NCBI GenBank assembly: GCA_964541375.1
Contig: CAZIPT010000018.1
Coordinates: 1-35,602, forward strand
DNA length: 35,602 bases
Direction: 5' to 3'
From: JBAXEO01 sp964541375
GTDB taxonomy: Bacteria > Actinomycetota > Coriobacteriia > Anaerosomatales > JAAXUF01
In this document: in pieces, positions 8,561 through 16,859 of the stretch
Layout: every line of letters starts with the position of its first letter
How positions within the stretch are numbered: position 1 is the stretch's first letter
Notes under the pieces: generated by a model
Told to the model about the DNA's origin: nothing
The model's input: the letters and a program-made list of their open reading frames with translations, nothing else
The model's database searches: none
Made by a program: the position numbers and the translations under genes

Positions 8561-9595
8561 ATGCACGACGCACTGCTCGGCACTGCCGAGGGGGATCGTA
8601 TCCGGTGTGGCCTGTGCCCCCACGCGTGCCTGATCGCCGAGAGCGGGCGAGGCGTCTGCGGAGCCCGCGGCGTTGTGGACGGAAGGCTGCGTGCACTCAC
8701 CTACGGGCTCGTCAGCTCCGCCGCCGTCGATCCCATCGAGAAGAAGCCGGTCTTCCACTACCGCCCGGGCACGCGGGTCGCGTCGTTCGGGTCGGTCGGC
8801 TGCACGATGCGGTGCGGCCACTGTCAGAACTGGGAGATCTCGCGGCCCAAAGGCGATGACGGGTCGGTAGGGGTTCGCGAGGTGTCGCCTGCGCAGGCCG
8901 TCGAGTTCGCGCTCGCTCAGGGTGCCGAGGGGATCGCGTTCACCTACAACGAGCCGGTGATCTGGCTCGAGTGGGTGCTCGACACCGGGCGGCTCGCGCG
9001 GGAAGCCGGACTCTTCGTGGTGATGGTCACCAACGGCTATGTCACGCCTGCGGGTCTCGATGCGTTCGCGGAGGTGACCGACGTCTGGCGCGTGGACGTA
9101 AAGGCCTTCTCGGAGGCGCCTTTCAAGCGCCTCTGCCATGTGCCGCATGCCGAGGCCGTGCGCGAGCAAGCGGTTCGAGCCAAGTGCCTTCACGGCATAC
9201 ACGTCGAGTGCGTGACCAACGTCGTCCCAACGATCAACGACTCCGATGAGGAGCTTCGCTCGATAGCGAACTGGGTCGCGAAGGAGCTGGGAATCGGCAC
9301 GCCGTGGCACGTCACGCGGTTCACGCCGTATCTCGAGTTCGCCGACCTGCCGGCTACTCCACTCGCCACGCTCGAACGTGCGCGCGATATCGGGCGCGAG
9401 GCGGGTCTCGAGTTCGTCTACCTGGGCAACGTTGACGCTCCCGGGGCCGAGGACACGGTCTGCCCTGGCTGCGGTGCGATCGCTGTCGGACGTCGCGGCT
9501 TCTCGGTCACCCTTGAGCAGCTCGGCGAGAACGGAGCCTGCGGCGCCTGCGGCACCTGCCTCAACATGAAGGTGCGTGCATCGCGTCAGGTGTAG
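8561..9595 (+). CDS. amrS: AmmeMemoRadiSam system radical SAM enzyme
   Basis: 344 residues. The radical SAM [4Fe-4S] motif CxxxCxxC is Cys81/85/88 in CTMRCGHCQNWE. The N-terminus has a conserved cysteine group (Cys16/19/23/33, as CGLCPHAC...GVCG), and the C-terminus has two further CxxC pairs likely to bind zinc or another cluster. These, plus FTYNEPVIW and the overall length, match the radical SAM partner of the AMMECR1 and MEMO1 families, related to pyruvate formate-lyase activating enzymes. The biochemical reaction is not established to my knowledge. The gene starts nine bases after the GGDEF fusion gene, behind GGGGGAGG, so the two are probably co-transcribed. Neither AMMECR1-like nor MEMO1-like genes are in the window. 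Confidence 0.88.
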   Translation: MHDALLGTAEGDRIRCGLCPHACLIAESGRGVCGARGVVDGRLRALTYGLVSSAAVDPIEKKPVFHYRPGTRVASFGSVGCTMRCGHCQNWEISRPKGDDGSVGVREVSPAQAVEFALAQGAEGIAFTYNEPVIWLEWVLDTGRLAREAGLFVVMVTNGYVTPAGLDAFAEVTDVWRVDVKAFSEAPFKRLCHVPHAEAVREQAVRAKCLHGIHVECVTNVVPTINDSDEELRSIANWVAKELGIGTPWHVTRFTPYLEFADLPATPLATLERARDIGREAGLEFVYLGNVDAPGAEDTVCPGCGAIAVGRRGFSVTLEQLGENGACGACGTCLNMKVRASRQV

Positions 9596-9628
9596 CGCGA
9601 CCCGGCGGCATTAGAGCGCTATCATGTA

Positions 9629-9651
9629 GCGGGCCCTCATTGGGGGCCCGC
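9629..9651. terminator. GC-rich hairpin between amrS and the glycosyltransferase
   Basis: The arms GCGGGCCC (9629-9636) and GGGCCCGC (9644-9651) form a perfect 8-bp stem with a 7-base loop, 33 bases after the amrS stop. No T-run follows, so it is either a non-canonical terminator for amrS or a leader hairpin of the next gene. A TATCAT (9620-9625) just before it could be a -10 box. It is symmetrical and could act on either strand. Confidence 0.45.
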
Positions 9652-9683
9652 GACTTGTCCCCGGCAAGGGAGCGTCAGTACCT

Positions 9684-10937
9684 GTGGAACCCATCGTCAT
9701 CATTCCGACCTTCTGGACGCGCCCCAAGTCCAAGCGTGGCCGGGCGACATCGATCGACGATCTCTCGTCGGTCTACGACCACCCCACCCCGATCGACTCC
9801 GACGGCACTCTTCCGGACTGTCTGCGCTCGCTGCAGAAGGTCGGTGGGCTCGGCCGGGTCGTGATTATCGCGGCCGCGACCGACGAGACCGTCGAGCACC
9901 GCGCTGAGGACAAGGTCCGCGAGATCGTCGACGACTTTCCCGACCTCGACGCCTTCGTGTTCGGCCCCGCCGAACTCGGCAGCCTGCACCGACGTCTCGA
10001 ACAGCTCGAGTTCGCCGATATGATCGACGGCGTCACGCTCAAGGGCTACGGCGCGGTTCGTAACGTCGGGCTCATGGCGGCAGCGGTTCTCGGTCATGAA
10101 GCGGTCGTGTTCGTTGATGACGACGAGATCGTCACGCAAGCCGACTTCCTCAAGACAGCGATGTACGGCCTGGGAGCCAAGTTCGAAGACGGCACGCCGC
10201 TGCTTGCCAAGACCGGCTACTACACCGACGAGCACGGACGCTGGCAGCGCAACGATGAGGCGCACTGGACCGATATGTTCTGGCGCCAGCGCGACGGATA
10301 CAACCAGGCGCTGTCGGTTGTCAGCAAGCCGCCCCGTATTCAGCCCACGTCACTCGCGTTCGGTGGCTGTCTCGCGCTTCACCGCGATATGTTCGCCAAC
10401 GTCTCGTTCGACCCATGGGTCCTACGCGGTGAGGACATCGACTACGTCATCAACGCCCGCATGCACGGCGGCGGCGTCTATCTCGACGAGGACTGGTGCG
10501 TCGTGCACCAGCCGCCGGAGCCGGTCAGCGAGGCCATCCGCTTCCGTCAGGACGTCTACCGCTTCGTCTACGAGCACCGCAAGATCGAGTTCGCCAAGTC
10601 GCAGGTCGACCTGCGCCAGGTCACGCCGAAGTCGATGATGCCCTACCCCGGTCCGTTCATCGACTCTTCGGTGGGTTGGCGCGCGAGCGTCACCGCGTAC
10701 TTCCGCATGCTCGCGCGCCCCGAGAAGGGCCAGTACTTCCAGATCGGACTCCACGGGACCCGAGACGCGGCGGTCTACGCGCGCGAGAACTGCCAGAACT
10801 ACTTCGAGTTCCAGCGCCGCTGGCCCATTCTCATGGACGGGCTGTGGGACGACGTCGCGCTCAAGTCGCTCTTCTCCGGCGAGCGCCGGGTCGACCGTAG
10901 CGCGATCACAGGTCGGTTCCCGGTCGTTCCTTCTTAA
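9684..10937 (+). CDS. GT-A fold (GT2-like) glycosyltransferase, substrate unknown
   Basis: 417 residues from GTG 9684; a modest AAGGGAG lies about 12 bases upstream. The N-terminal MEPIVIIPTFW strand and the acidic metal/nucleotide-sugar motif VFVDDDE (Asp145-147) after a KGYGAVRNVGL segment indicate a GT-A nucleotide-sugar transferase. The later RGEDIDYVINARMHG fits the catalytic ED-type motif of GT2-like enzymes. There is no signal peptide or membrane helix, so it works in the cytosol or at the inner membrane face. The C-terminal ~130 residues are not recognised. Neighbours do not reveal the acceptor: no cell-wall or capsule cluster surrounds it. Function beyond glycosyl transfer should not be assumed. 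Confidence 0.7.
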   Translation: MEPIVIIPTFWTRPKSKRGRATSIDDLSSVYDHPTPIDSDGTLPDCLRSLQKVGGLGRVVIIAAATDETVEHRAEDKVREIVDDFPDLDAFVFGPAELGSLHRRLEQLEFADMIDGVTLKGYGAVRNVGLMAAAVLGHEAVVFVDDDEIVTQADFLKTAMYGLGAKFEDGTPLLAKTGYYTDEHGRWQRNDEAHWTDMFWRQRDGYNQALSVVSKPPRIQPTSLAFGGCLALHRDMFANVSFDPWVLRGEDIDYVINARMHGGGVYLDEDWCVVHQPPEPVSEAIRFRQDVYRFVYEHRKIEFAKSQVDLRQVTPKSMMPYPGPFIDSSVGWRASVTAYFRMLARPEKGQYFQIGLHGTRDAAVYARENCQNYFEFQRRWPILMDGLWDDVALKSLFSGERRVDRSAITGRFPVVPS

Positions 10938-10968
10938 GAGCGGCTCTCGGCAGACGGGCACACGTCAT

Positions 10969-11778
10969 ATGTGGACACAGCTGACCACGTTAGCGATCGG
11001 CTTTGTCTCGGGAGTCTTCTCGGGGGCCTTTGGCATCGGCGGCGGGATCGTCACGACGCCTGCGATCAGGCTGATCCTCGGTGCACCGGCGCTCGTGGCG
11101 GTGGGAACGCCGCTCCCGGTCATCCTGCCAAGCGCGATCACGGGCGCCTACAGGTACCTCAAGAGCGACTCGGCCGACCTACGGGCCGGCATCATCCTGG
11201 GACTGGCCGGTTCGCTCACGGCGGTTCTGGGGGCTTGGCTGACACAGTTCGTGGGTGGTCGGGTGGTGCTCTTGGCGACCGCCGCACTCGTGCTCTACAC
11301 GGCGGCCGACATGGTTCTCCAGACGTTCCGGCCGCCAGACGTCATCCAACTCGCCGAGAAGCCCGACGGGGTCGCCAACGGGTCCGGAATCGCGCCGGTG
11401 AAGCTTGGTCCGCTGGTCGTGGTCGGTGCCGTCACCGGGCTCTATGCCGGATTCCTCGGGCTGGGCGGCGGGTTCATCCTGGTCCCCATGCTCACGCGTT
11501 GGGTCGGTTTTGGTATCAAGCGGGCTATCGGGACTTCGCTGATCGCGATCGCGATCCTGGCCGTCCCGGGCACGATCACACACGCGCTTCTGGGCCACGT
11601 CGACTGGAGAATCGCGGCCATTCTGACGCTGGGAGTCGTTCCGGGCGCCTGGCTCGGCGCGCGTCTCTCACTCGGGGCCAAGGACCGTAGCATCCGTCTG
11701 GGGTTCGCCGCGATGCTCATTGTCGTGGGCGCATGGCTCGCCATCAACGAGCTCGGACTGCTCGCGAGGCTCTCGTGA
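10969..11778 (+). CDS. TauE/SafE-family membrane exporter or permease
   Basis: 269 residues, very hydrophobic, about eight membrane segments in two similar halves. Each half starts with the family's glycine-rich motif: GAFGIGGGIVTTP at residues 19-31 and GFLGLGGGFILVP at 161-173. The family moves sulfite, sulfoacetate or other organosulfur and small anionic compounds across the membrane; the substrate here cannot be read. No strong ribosome binding site precedes ATG 10969. The stop overlaps the next start in GTGA, so the acetyltransferase downstream is translationally coupled. Confidence 0.88.
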   Translation: MWTQLTTLAIGFVSGVFSGAFGIGGGIVTTPAIRLILGAPALVAVGTPLPVILPSAITGAYRYLKSDSADLRAGIILGLAGSLTAVLGAWLTQFVGGRVVLLATAALVLYTAADMVLQTFRPPDVIQLAEKPDGVANGSGIAPVKLGPLVVVGAVTGLYAGFLGLGGGFILVPMLTRWVGFGIKRAIGTSLIAIAILAVPGTITHALLGHVDWRIAAILTLGVVPGAWLGARLSLGAKDRSIRLGFAAMLIVVGAWLAINELGLLARLS

Positions 11779-12587
11779 AGCCGCGTCAGGCCACCGCCGA
11801 GGAGTGCGAGCGCCTGTGGCCGGCGGTCAGCTCGGACAACCTTATGACCTCCCTGGAGGAGCTTCGCGCGTATCACGCCGAAGGGCCCTGGCGCCTGCGC
11901 GTGGCCGGCCGCGGCGAGGCCGCCCTGCTCGGCAGCTGGCGGCGGCACCTCGATGTCCTTGCGATGCGCGGTACGTGGTGCTCGGAGCGTCACGTCTCCA
12001 GCTTCGCCGAGGACGCCGTCGAGGTTGCGCGCGAGCACGGCTTCGGACGCGTGCTGTCACCGCTGCTGCCGGTCGACCTCCTCGGCGGGTACCGTCGGGT
12101 GGGCATGCGGGACTTCGAGCCGATCGTTGCCATCCAGGGGACTCCCGAGGCCGTGAGAATCGCGCAGCCGCCAGACGGGATCGTTCTGCGCGAGGCGATC
12201 GCGGAGGACGTGGACGCACTCGCGGTAGTGGATGCCGAGTGCTTCGACGACTTCTGGCGCTACGGCGCTCAGGAGCTCTCCGACCTGCGCGATCACGAGC
12301 GGTGCGTAGTCGCCGAGGCGGCCGATGGAGACCTCATCGGCTATACTCTGGCAACCCTGAGCAGGGGCGCAGCTGTGCTCTCGCGGCTCTGCACGGCGCC
12401 GCGGGCGCGGCGAACCGGTGTTGGCGCTGCCCTGCTCGGCGACGTGGGTATGTGGTGCAGAGAGTCGGGTGCCTCCACGATCGCGCTGTGCACCCAGGAG
12501 GCGAACCTGGCGTCCCGGGCTTTGTACGCATCAGCGGGGCTGGTAGAGATTGGTGACCGGTACGGGTTCGCCCTTCGCGAGATCTGA
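11775..12587 (+). CDS. GNAT-family N-acetyltransferase with extra N-terminal domain
   Basis: 270 residues from GTG 11775, which overlaps the TauE/SafE stop (GTGA); an in-frame ATG at 11733 lies inside the upstream gene and is less likely. The C-terminal half (about 130-270) is a GNAT domain: its acetyl-CoA loop is RARRTGVGAALL, followed by the ALYASAGLVEIGDRYGF strand-helix typical of motif B. The N-terminal ~125 residues look like a degenerate second GNAT-like domain with no clear CoA loop. The acceptor substrate is unknown. Its coupling to an exporter may mean the acetylated product or its precursor is exported, but that is speculation. Confidence 0.8.
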   Translation: MKPRQATAEECERLWPAVSSDNLMTSLEELRAYHAEGPWRLRVAGRGEAALLGSWRRHLDVLAMRGTWCSERHVSSFAEDAVEVAREHGFGRVLSPLLPVDLLGGYRRVGMRDFEPIVAIQGTPEAVRIAQPPDGIVLREAIAEDVDALAVVDAECFDDFWRYGAQELSDLRDHERCVVAEAADGDLIGYTLATLSRGAAVLSRLCTAPRARRTGVGAALLGDVGMWCRESGASTIALCTQEANLASRALYASAGLVEIGDRYGFALREI

Positions 12588-12607
12588 GCCGATAGGGAAG
12601 GGAGCCG

Positions 12608-13906
12608 ATGAACAACAACCGAAGCGCGCTCATCGATGCCTTCCTCGCAATCGCGCTCGTGATGCTCTCGGGAATCACCATCTGGAGCATCTCCGAGCTT
12701 AATTCGTACCGCTGGATCACGCTCGCCGGTATCGCCGGTATCGTTGCAGTGGGGCTCGCCCTGGTGATTGCGCGATTCGCTACGCGTCCCGACCACGTTC
12801 GGGCGCTGCAGTCCCACAAGATCCTCGAGATCGCCAACGAGGCGCTTGCCTTCATGCGCCAGGGGCTGACCGAGGAGAGCGCGCAGGAGGTGTGCCGCAT
12901 CGTCCTGCGGGACACGCAGGCGGCAGCCGTCGCGATCACCGACACCGAGCGGGTTCTCGGCTTCGCGGGGGTCGGCGAGGACCACCACGAGGTCGGCGGC
13001 CCGATCATCACCCGCGCCACGCGCGAGTCGATCGAGACCGGCGAGCACCGCGTTCTGGCTACGCGAACCGAGATCGGTTGCCCACGGCGGGACTGTCTGC
13101 TGACCGCTGCGATCGTGGTGCCGCTGATCATGCGGGGTCGCTCGGCCGGGACGTTGAAGTTCTACTACACCACGCCGCGGCTGCTCAACGAGACGCAGGT
13201 GGCGATGGCCGAGGGGCTGGCGATGATGCTGTCGACCCAGCTCGAGCTGTCCGAACTCGAGCGGCAGACCGAGCTTGCGACGCGGATGGAGCTCAAAGCG
13301 CTCCAGGCCCAGATCAACCCGCACTTCCTCTTCAACACCATCAACACCATCGCCGCCCTCATCCGGACCGACCCCGCGCGAGCGCGCGAGCTACTGCGCG
13401 AGTTCGCAGCCTTCTACCGCCGCACGCTGGAAAGCGGAGACGAGCTGATCACGCTGGGGCAGGAGATCGAGCAGACGCGGCGCTACCTGACGTTCGAGCT
13501 CGCGCGGTTCGGAGATCGCATCGTGGTTCGGGAGGACCTTGCGCCCGAGGTTCTCGGCATGCTCGTGCCCGCATTCATCGTTCAGCCGCTTGTCGAGAAT
13601 GCGATCTCACACGGCATGCGTGCCGAGGAGCCCCTGACCATCCGGCTGTTCTCGTCGACCGACGACGACGGTGCGATCCGCATCACAGTCTCCGATGACG
13701 GTGCGGGGATCCCGGCACACCGGCTGCCGCACGTCCTCGAGGCTTCCTCGGCGAAGGGGCTCGGGATTGCGCTCAAGAACGTTGACGATAGACTGAGGGG
13801 GAACTACGGTCCCGGTTCAGGCGTTATCGTCGAGAGCACAGAGGGCCAGGGGACGTCGGTGTCGCTGGTACTCGTGGGCGTTGCTCAAGACGGTTGGGAG
13901 ACGTAG
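12608..13906 (+). CDS. LytS-type sensor histidine kinase with two TM segments and a GAF domain
   Basis: 432 residues, behind a strong GGGAAGGGAG site. Two membrane helices lie near residues 8-28 and 36-57. A GAF-like sensor (about 70-215) contains Cys96, Cys158 and Cys163. A His_kinase (PF06580-type) region follows, with phospho-accepting His239 in ALQAQINPHFLFNTINTI. The HATPase domain has VENAISHG, SDDGAGIP and KGLGIALKNV. Unlike classical LytS/BtsS kinases it lacks the multi-helix 5TMR sensor, so the signal is probably cytosolic and read by the GAF domain. Its stop is followed at once by the LytTR regulator, forming a two-component pair. Confidence 0.9.
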   Translation: MNNNRSALIDAFLAIALVMLSGITIWSISELNSYRWITLAGIAGIVAVGLALVIARFATRPDHVRALQSHKILEIANEALAFMRQGLTEESAQEVCRIVLRDTQAAAVAITDTERVLGFAGVGEDHHEVGGPIITRATRESIETGEHRVLATRTEIGCPRRDCLLTAAIVVPLIMRGRSAGTLKFYYTTPRLLNETQVAMAEGLAMMLSTQLELSELERQTELATRMELKALQAQINPHFLFNTINTIAALIRTDPARARELLREFAAFYRRTLESGDELITLGQEIEQTRRYLTFELARFGDRIVVREDLAPEVLGMLVPAFIVQPLVENAISHGMRAEEPLTIRLFSSTDDDGAIRITVSDDGAGIPAHRLPHVLEASSAKGLGIALKNVDDRLRGNYGPGSGVIVESTEGQGTSVSLVLVGVAQDGWET

Positions 13907-14617
13907 ATGCTCAAGGCGCTCGTAGTCGACGACGAGGCACCGGCTCGGTCAGAGCTGCGCTTTCTGCTGGGCGAAGCAGGCGGGGTCGAGGTCGTGGGCG
14001 AGGCCGGCAACGCCGTCGAGGCGCTGCAGCTCATCAAGGCGATCCCCTACGACGTCATCTTCCTCGACATCCAGATGCCCGGCCTGAGCGGCGTGCAGCT
14101 CGCCGAAGTGCTGTCGGGGCTCTCGCGTCCGCCGTCGATCATCTTCGTGACCGCTCACAGCGAACACGCGGTCAAGGCGTTCGAGGTCAAAGCCACCGAC
14201 TACCTGGTCAAGCCGGTCGAGATCGAGCGGCTGCGCCAGGCGATCACCCGGCTTGAGCCCGCCGCCGAGCAGGCCCCGGCCAAGGTCGAGCGGATACCTG
14301 TCGAGAAGTCCGGCAAGAAGCTGCTCATCAACGTCTCCGACATCCTGTATGTGATGGCCAAGGACGACTACAGCTACCTCTACACTCCCGCGGATCGTTA
14401 CCTGTCGACCATCTCGCTCGCTCAGCTCGAGATCAAGCTCGAGCCGGTCGGCTTCTTCCGCATCCACCGGCGCTATCTCGTGAACCTCGCGCGGGTCAAG
14501 GAAGTCGTGCCGATGTACGGCGGCACGCTTCTGCTGACGCTCGCAGATGACGCAGCCACGCAGATACCGGTGTCGAGGCGCAGAGTGCCGGCGCTCAAGA
14601 AGGCACTCGGGCTGTAG
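13907..14617 (+). CDS. LytTR-family response regulator
   Basis: 236 residues, starting immediately after the kinase stop. The receiver domain (1-120) has Asp8/Asp9, phosphorylation site Asp54 in VIFLDIQMPG and Lys102 in YLVKP. The C-terminal LytTR DNA-binding domain (about 135-236) shows the DILYVMAKDDYSYLYT strand and the FFRIHRRYLVNL motif characteristic of the family. A flexible, proline/alanine-rich linker joins the two. It is phosphorylated by the preceding kinase and binds paired direct repeats at target promoters; the targets are unknown, though the exporter/acetyltransferase pair just upstream is a reasonable candidate. Confidence 0.93.
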   Translation: MLKALVVDDEAPARSELRFLLGEAGGVEVVGEAGNAVEALQLIKAIPYDVIFLDIQMPGLSGVQLAEVLSGLSRPPSIIFVTAHSEHAVKAFEVKATDYLVKPVEIERLRQAITRLEPAAEQAPAKVERIPVEKSGKKLLINVSDILYVMAKDDYSYLYTPADRYLSTISLAQLEIKLEPVGFFRIHRRYLVNLARVKEVVPMYGGTLLLTLADDAATQIPVSRRRVPALKKALGL

Positions 14618-14627
14618 GTCGCCGAGA

Positions 14628-15137
14628 ATGGCGCCCGATTCCGAGTGCGACATCATCCGAGTAGGACTCATCTCCGACACTCACGGTTGGCTCGACCCGC
14701 GTGCCTTGCTTGCGCTGCAGGCCGAGGAGCCGCTGGCAGCGATACTGCACGCTGGCGACATCGGATCCGACGAGGTGCTGTACGAGCTTGAGCAGATTGC
14801 ACACGTCACCGCGGTGCTCGGCAACTGCGACTACGCGATCCCCGGCTTCGACCTGGGTGAGGTCGCACGGGTGACCATCGCCGAGAAGCGGATCGTTCTC
14901 ATCCACAACGTGGCTCACGTGCAGCCGCGCGATGATGACGAGATCGTCGTGCACGGGCACTCGCACCGGCCGCGCATGGAGTGGGTGGACGACGGGCGAC
15001 TGTACCTGAACCCCGGCTCAGCGACGCAGCGCCGCAGCCAGCCGAGCTGCTCCGTGGGCGTGCTGGAGATCGCGTCCGACGGGGAGCCCTCGGCGCGCAT
15101 CATCTACCTGGACGGGTTCGGGTCGCGGGTGCGCTGA
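14628..15137 (+). CDS. YfcE/MJ0936-type metallophosphoesterase
   Basis: 169 residues from ATG 14628; a longer in-frame start at 14547 would overlap the regulator by 70 bases and adds a non-conserved arginine-rich stretch. All metal-binding motifs of the family are present: ISDTHG (Asp17, His19), HAGDIGS, LGNCD, an IHNVAH histidine and HGHSHRP. These enzymes are two-metal (Mn/Ni) phosphodiesterases; the physiological substrate is generally unknown. The gene converges with pgi: the two stops are only ~20 bases apart and lie on a CTGAGG...CCTCAG inverted repeat (15134-15160) that might serve both as a weak terminator. Confidence 0.88.
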   Translation: MAPDSECDIIRVGLISDTHGWLDPRALLALQAEEPLAAILHAGDIGSDEVLYELEQIAHVTAVLGNCDYAIPGFDLGEVARVTIAEKRIVLIHNVAHVQPRDDDEIVVHGHSHRPRMEWVDDGRLYLNPGSATQRRSQPSCSVGVLEIASDGEPSARIIYLDGFGSRVR

Positions 15138-15156
15138 GGGGAGATGCTTGCGGTCC

Positions 15157-16818
15157 TCAGGCCTCCCAAGCGACCCCTGCAGCGCTGAGCAGCGCGTGAG
15201 TGAAGACCTCCACCGACTCGCAGGTCGCGTCCGGCAGGTCGACTCGCAGCACTCTGCGCCCCGTACCCACAAGCGTCGCCAGATCTCCCTCGGCCTGTGC
15301 CCGGTGCAGCGTGCCCAGGCTCCAGGTCTGTCCAGGTACGGGAGCGTCGGCGTGGTCGCGCGTGGTCAGCAGGATGAAGACCCCGGTGTTGGGGCCGCCC
15401 TTGTGAAGCTGGCCGGTCGAATGCAGATAGCGCGGTCCCAGTTCGAGCGTGATCGCCGCGGACAACTCCGCAGAGACTCTCGGCACGGCCTCGACAAGCG
15501 GCGCGAGCAGGACGTCGTCGTCCGGCAGGTAAGCCAGAACGCCGAGGTAGTCGTGCGGTCGCAACGAGGCCAGCGCGTGGCCGAGGGTAGCGGCAAGATC
15601 GCACTCCGCGTGCCCGGGGGCAGGAAGAGCTCCCGCGAAGGTAATCGCAGCGCCCTCAGGCGTTGCGAGCTGGGGCGTCGGTACGTCCAGTGACCCTGCG
15701 AGAACAGAGTTGGTCGCGTCCTTGGCCGCCTGCACGTTGGGCTGTCCGAACGGGTTCACTCCCAGCAACGGCCCCAGAAGCGCGACCGCATGTTCCCACC
15801 GGGTCCACTCCGCGGCCACGTCGTAGCCGTCCCGCAGCACCAGCTCGATGGCCGGTGCGGTCTGGCCGAGCTGTGCTGCCCACTCGGCGAGGCGGTCATC
15901 GCCCTCGAGCCGCACCACCACGACCGCGCGATCGCTCCCGTAGCCTTGCGGCTTGTCGGCCGATAGCTCGACGACCGGCACCACTCCGCGGCCTTCCTTG
16001 CCGAGAGACTCGGCGACCAGCTGCTCGACCCACAGGCCGAACGACGCGAGCGGCGGTGAAGCGACGACCGTAAGCTTGTCCCGGCCCGTGGCGGCAGCGT
16101 CGGCGATGAACGCGGCCAGACGCGCCGCGGGGTTCTCGGCGGTCGGCAGGGAGCAGGCGGACTCCATCGCAAGCGCACGCTCGAGCAGAACATCGACGTC
16201 CAGGCCCGTCAGCGCGGCCGGCACCAGCCCGAACACCGACATCGCCGAGAACCGACCGCCCACGGTCGGAGGCGATGTCACCGTCTGCCGGAACCCGTCT
16301 CGTGCGGCGAGCGACTCGAGTGAAGAGCCGGGGTCGGTGATGGCGATGAAGCGCTGCCCGGCTTGCTGGCGGCCGAGCGACTGATCCGCCACCTCTCGGA
16401 AGATCGCGTACAGGGTGTTGGGCTCGATGGTGCCACCCGACTTGCTCGCCACGATGTAGAGCGTCGTCGCGGGGTCAAGCGTCGCCAGCGCGGCATCGAC
16501 TGTTCGCGGCGCTGTGGTGTCGAGCACGTGTAGCGTCGCGTCGCCCGACTCGCCGAGGACCGACGACAGCACCAGCGAAGCGAGCGACGAGCCGCCCATG
16601 CCCAGCAGCACAACGTCCGTGACGCCATCGGCAGCCGCCATGCCCGCAAGCTCGTGCATCGCCGGTAGCACCGAGCCGCCGCGCTCGGCGAGGTCGGTCC
16701 AGCCCAGACTCGACTGAGCGAGCGCAAGCTCGGGCCCCTCGGTCGCAAACAGCGTCGCGTCATGGCCGCGAAGCCGGGCCACGGCGTCGAGGTCGTTCAA
16801 TCTCTGCATCGCATCCAT
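15157..16818 (-). CDS. pgi: Glucose-6-phosphate isomerase
   Basis: 553 residues with two SIS sugar-isomerase domains. It interconverts glucose-6-phosphate and fructose-6-phosphate in glycolysis/gluconeogenesis. Visible motifs are LLGMGGSSLA, SKSGGTIEPNTLY (phosphosugar-binding serine/threonine loop), VGGRFSAMSVFGLVPAAL, an EQLVAESLGKEG segment with the catalytic-glutamate region, and the C-terminal GQLHKGGPNTG. The sequence style resembles the isomerase half of bifunctional transaldolase/glucose-6-phosphate isomerase proteins, but here it stands alone with no transaldolase attached or adjacent. GGGGA about ten bases upstream of ATG 16818 is the likely ribosome binding site. Confidence 0.9.
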   Translation of the reverse strand: MDAMQRLNDLDAVARLRGHDATLFATEGPELALAQSSLGWTDLAERGGSVLPAMHELAGMAAADGVTDVVLLGMGGSSLASLVLSSVLGESGDATLHVLDTTAPRTVDAALATLDPATTLYIVASKSGGTIEPNTLYAIFREVADQSLGRQQAGQRFIAITDPGSSLESLAARDGFRQTVTSPPTVGGRFSAMSVFGLVPAALTGLDVDVLLERALAMESACSLPTAENPAARLAAFIADAAATGRDKLTVVASPPLASFGLWVEQLVAESLGKEGRGVVPVVELSADKPQGYGSDRAVVVVRLEGDDRLAEWAAQLGQTAPAIELVLRDGYDVAAEWTRWEHAVALLGPLLGVNPFGQPNVQAAKDATNSVLAGSLDVPTPQLATPEGAAITFAGALPAPGHAECDLAATLGHALASLRPHDYLGVLAYLPDDDVLLAPLVEAVPRVSAELSAAITLELGPRYLHSTGQLHKGGPNTGVFILLTTRDHADAPVPGQTWSLGTLHRAQAEGDLATLVGTGRRVLRVDLPDATCESVEVFTHALLSAAGVAWEA

Positions 16819-16859
16819 CGCGAGATCCCCCTGGGTATCCGAGCGCGAATCGTACGTTT

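Noticed and set aside
8006..9310. 434-codon open frame on the - strand across the GGDEF and amrS genes
   Set aside because: It spans two well-supported genes on the opposite strand and has shadow-like composition.
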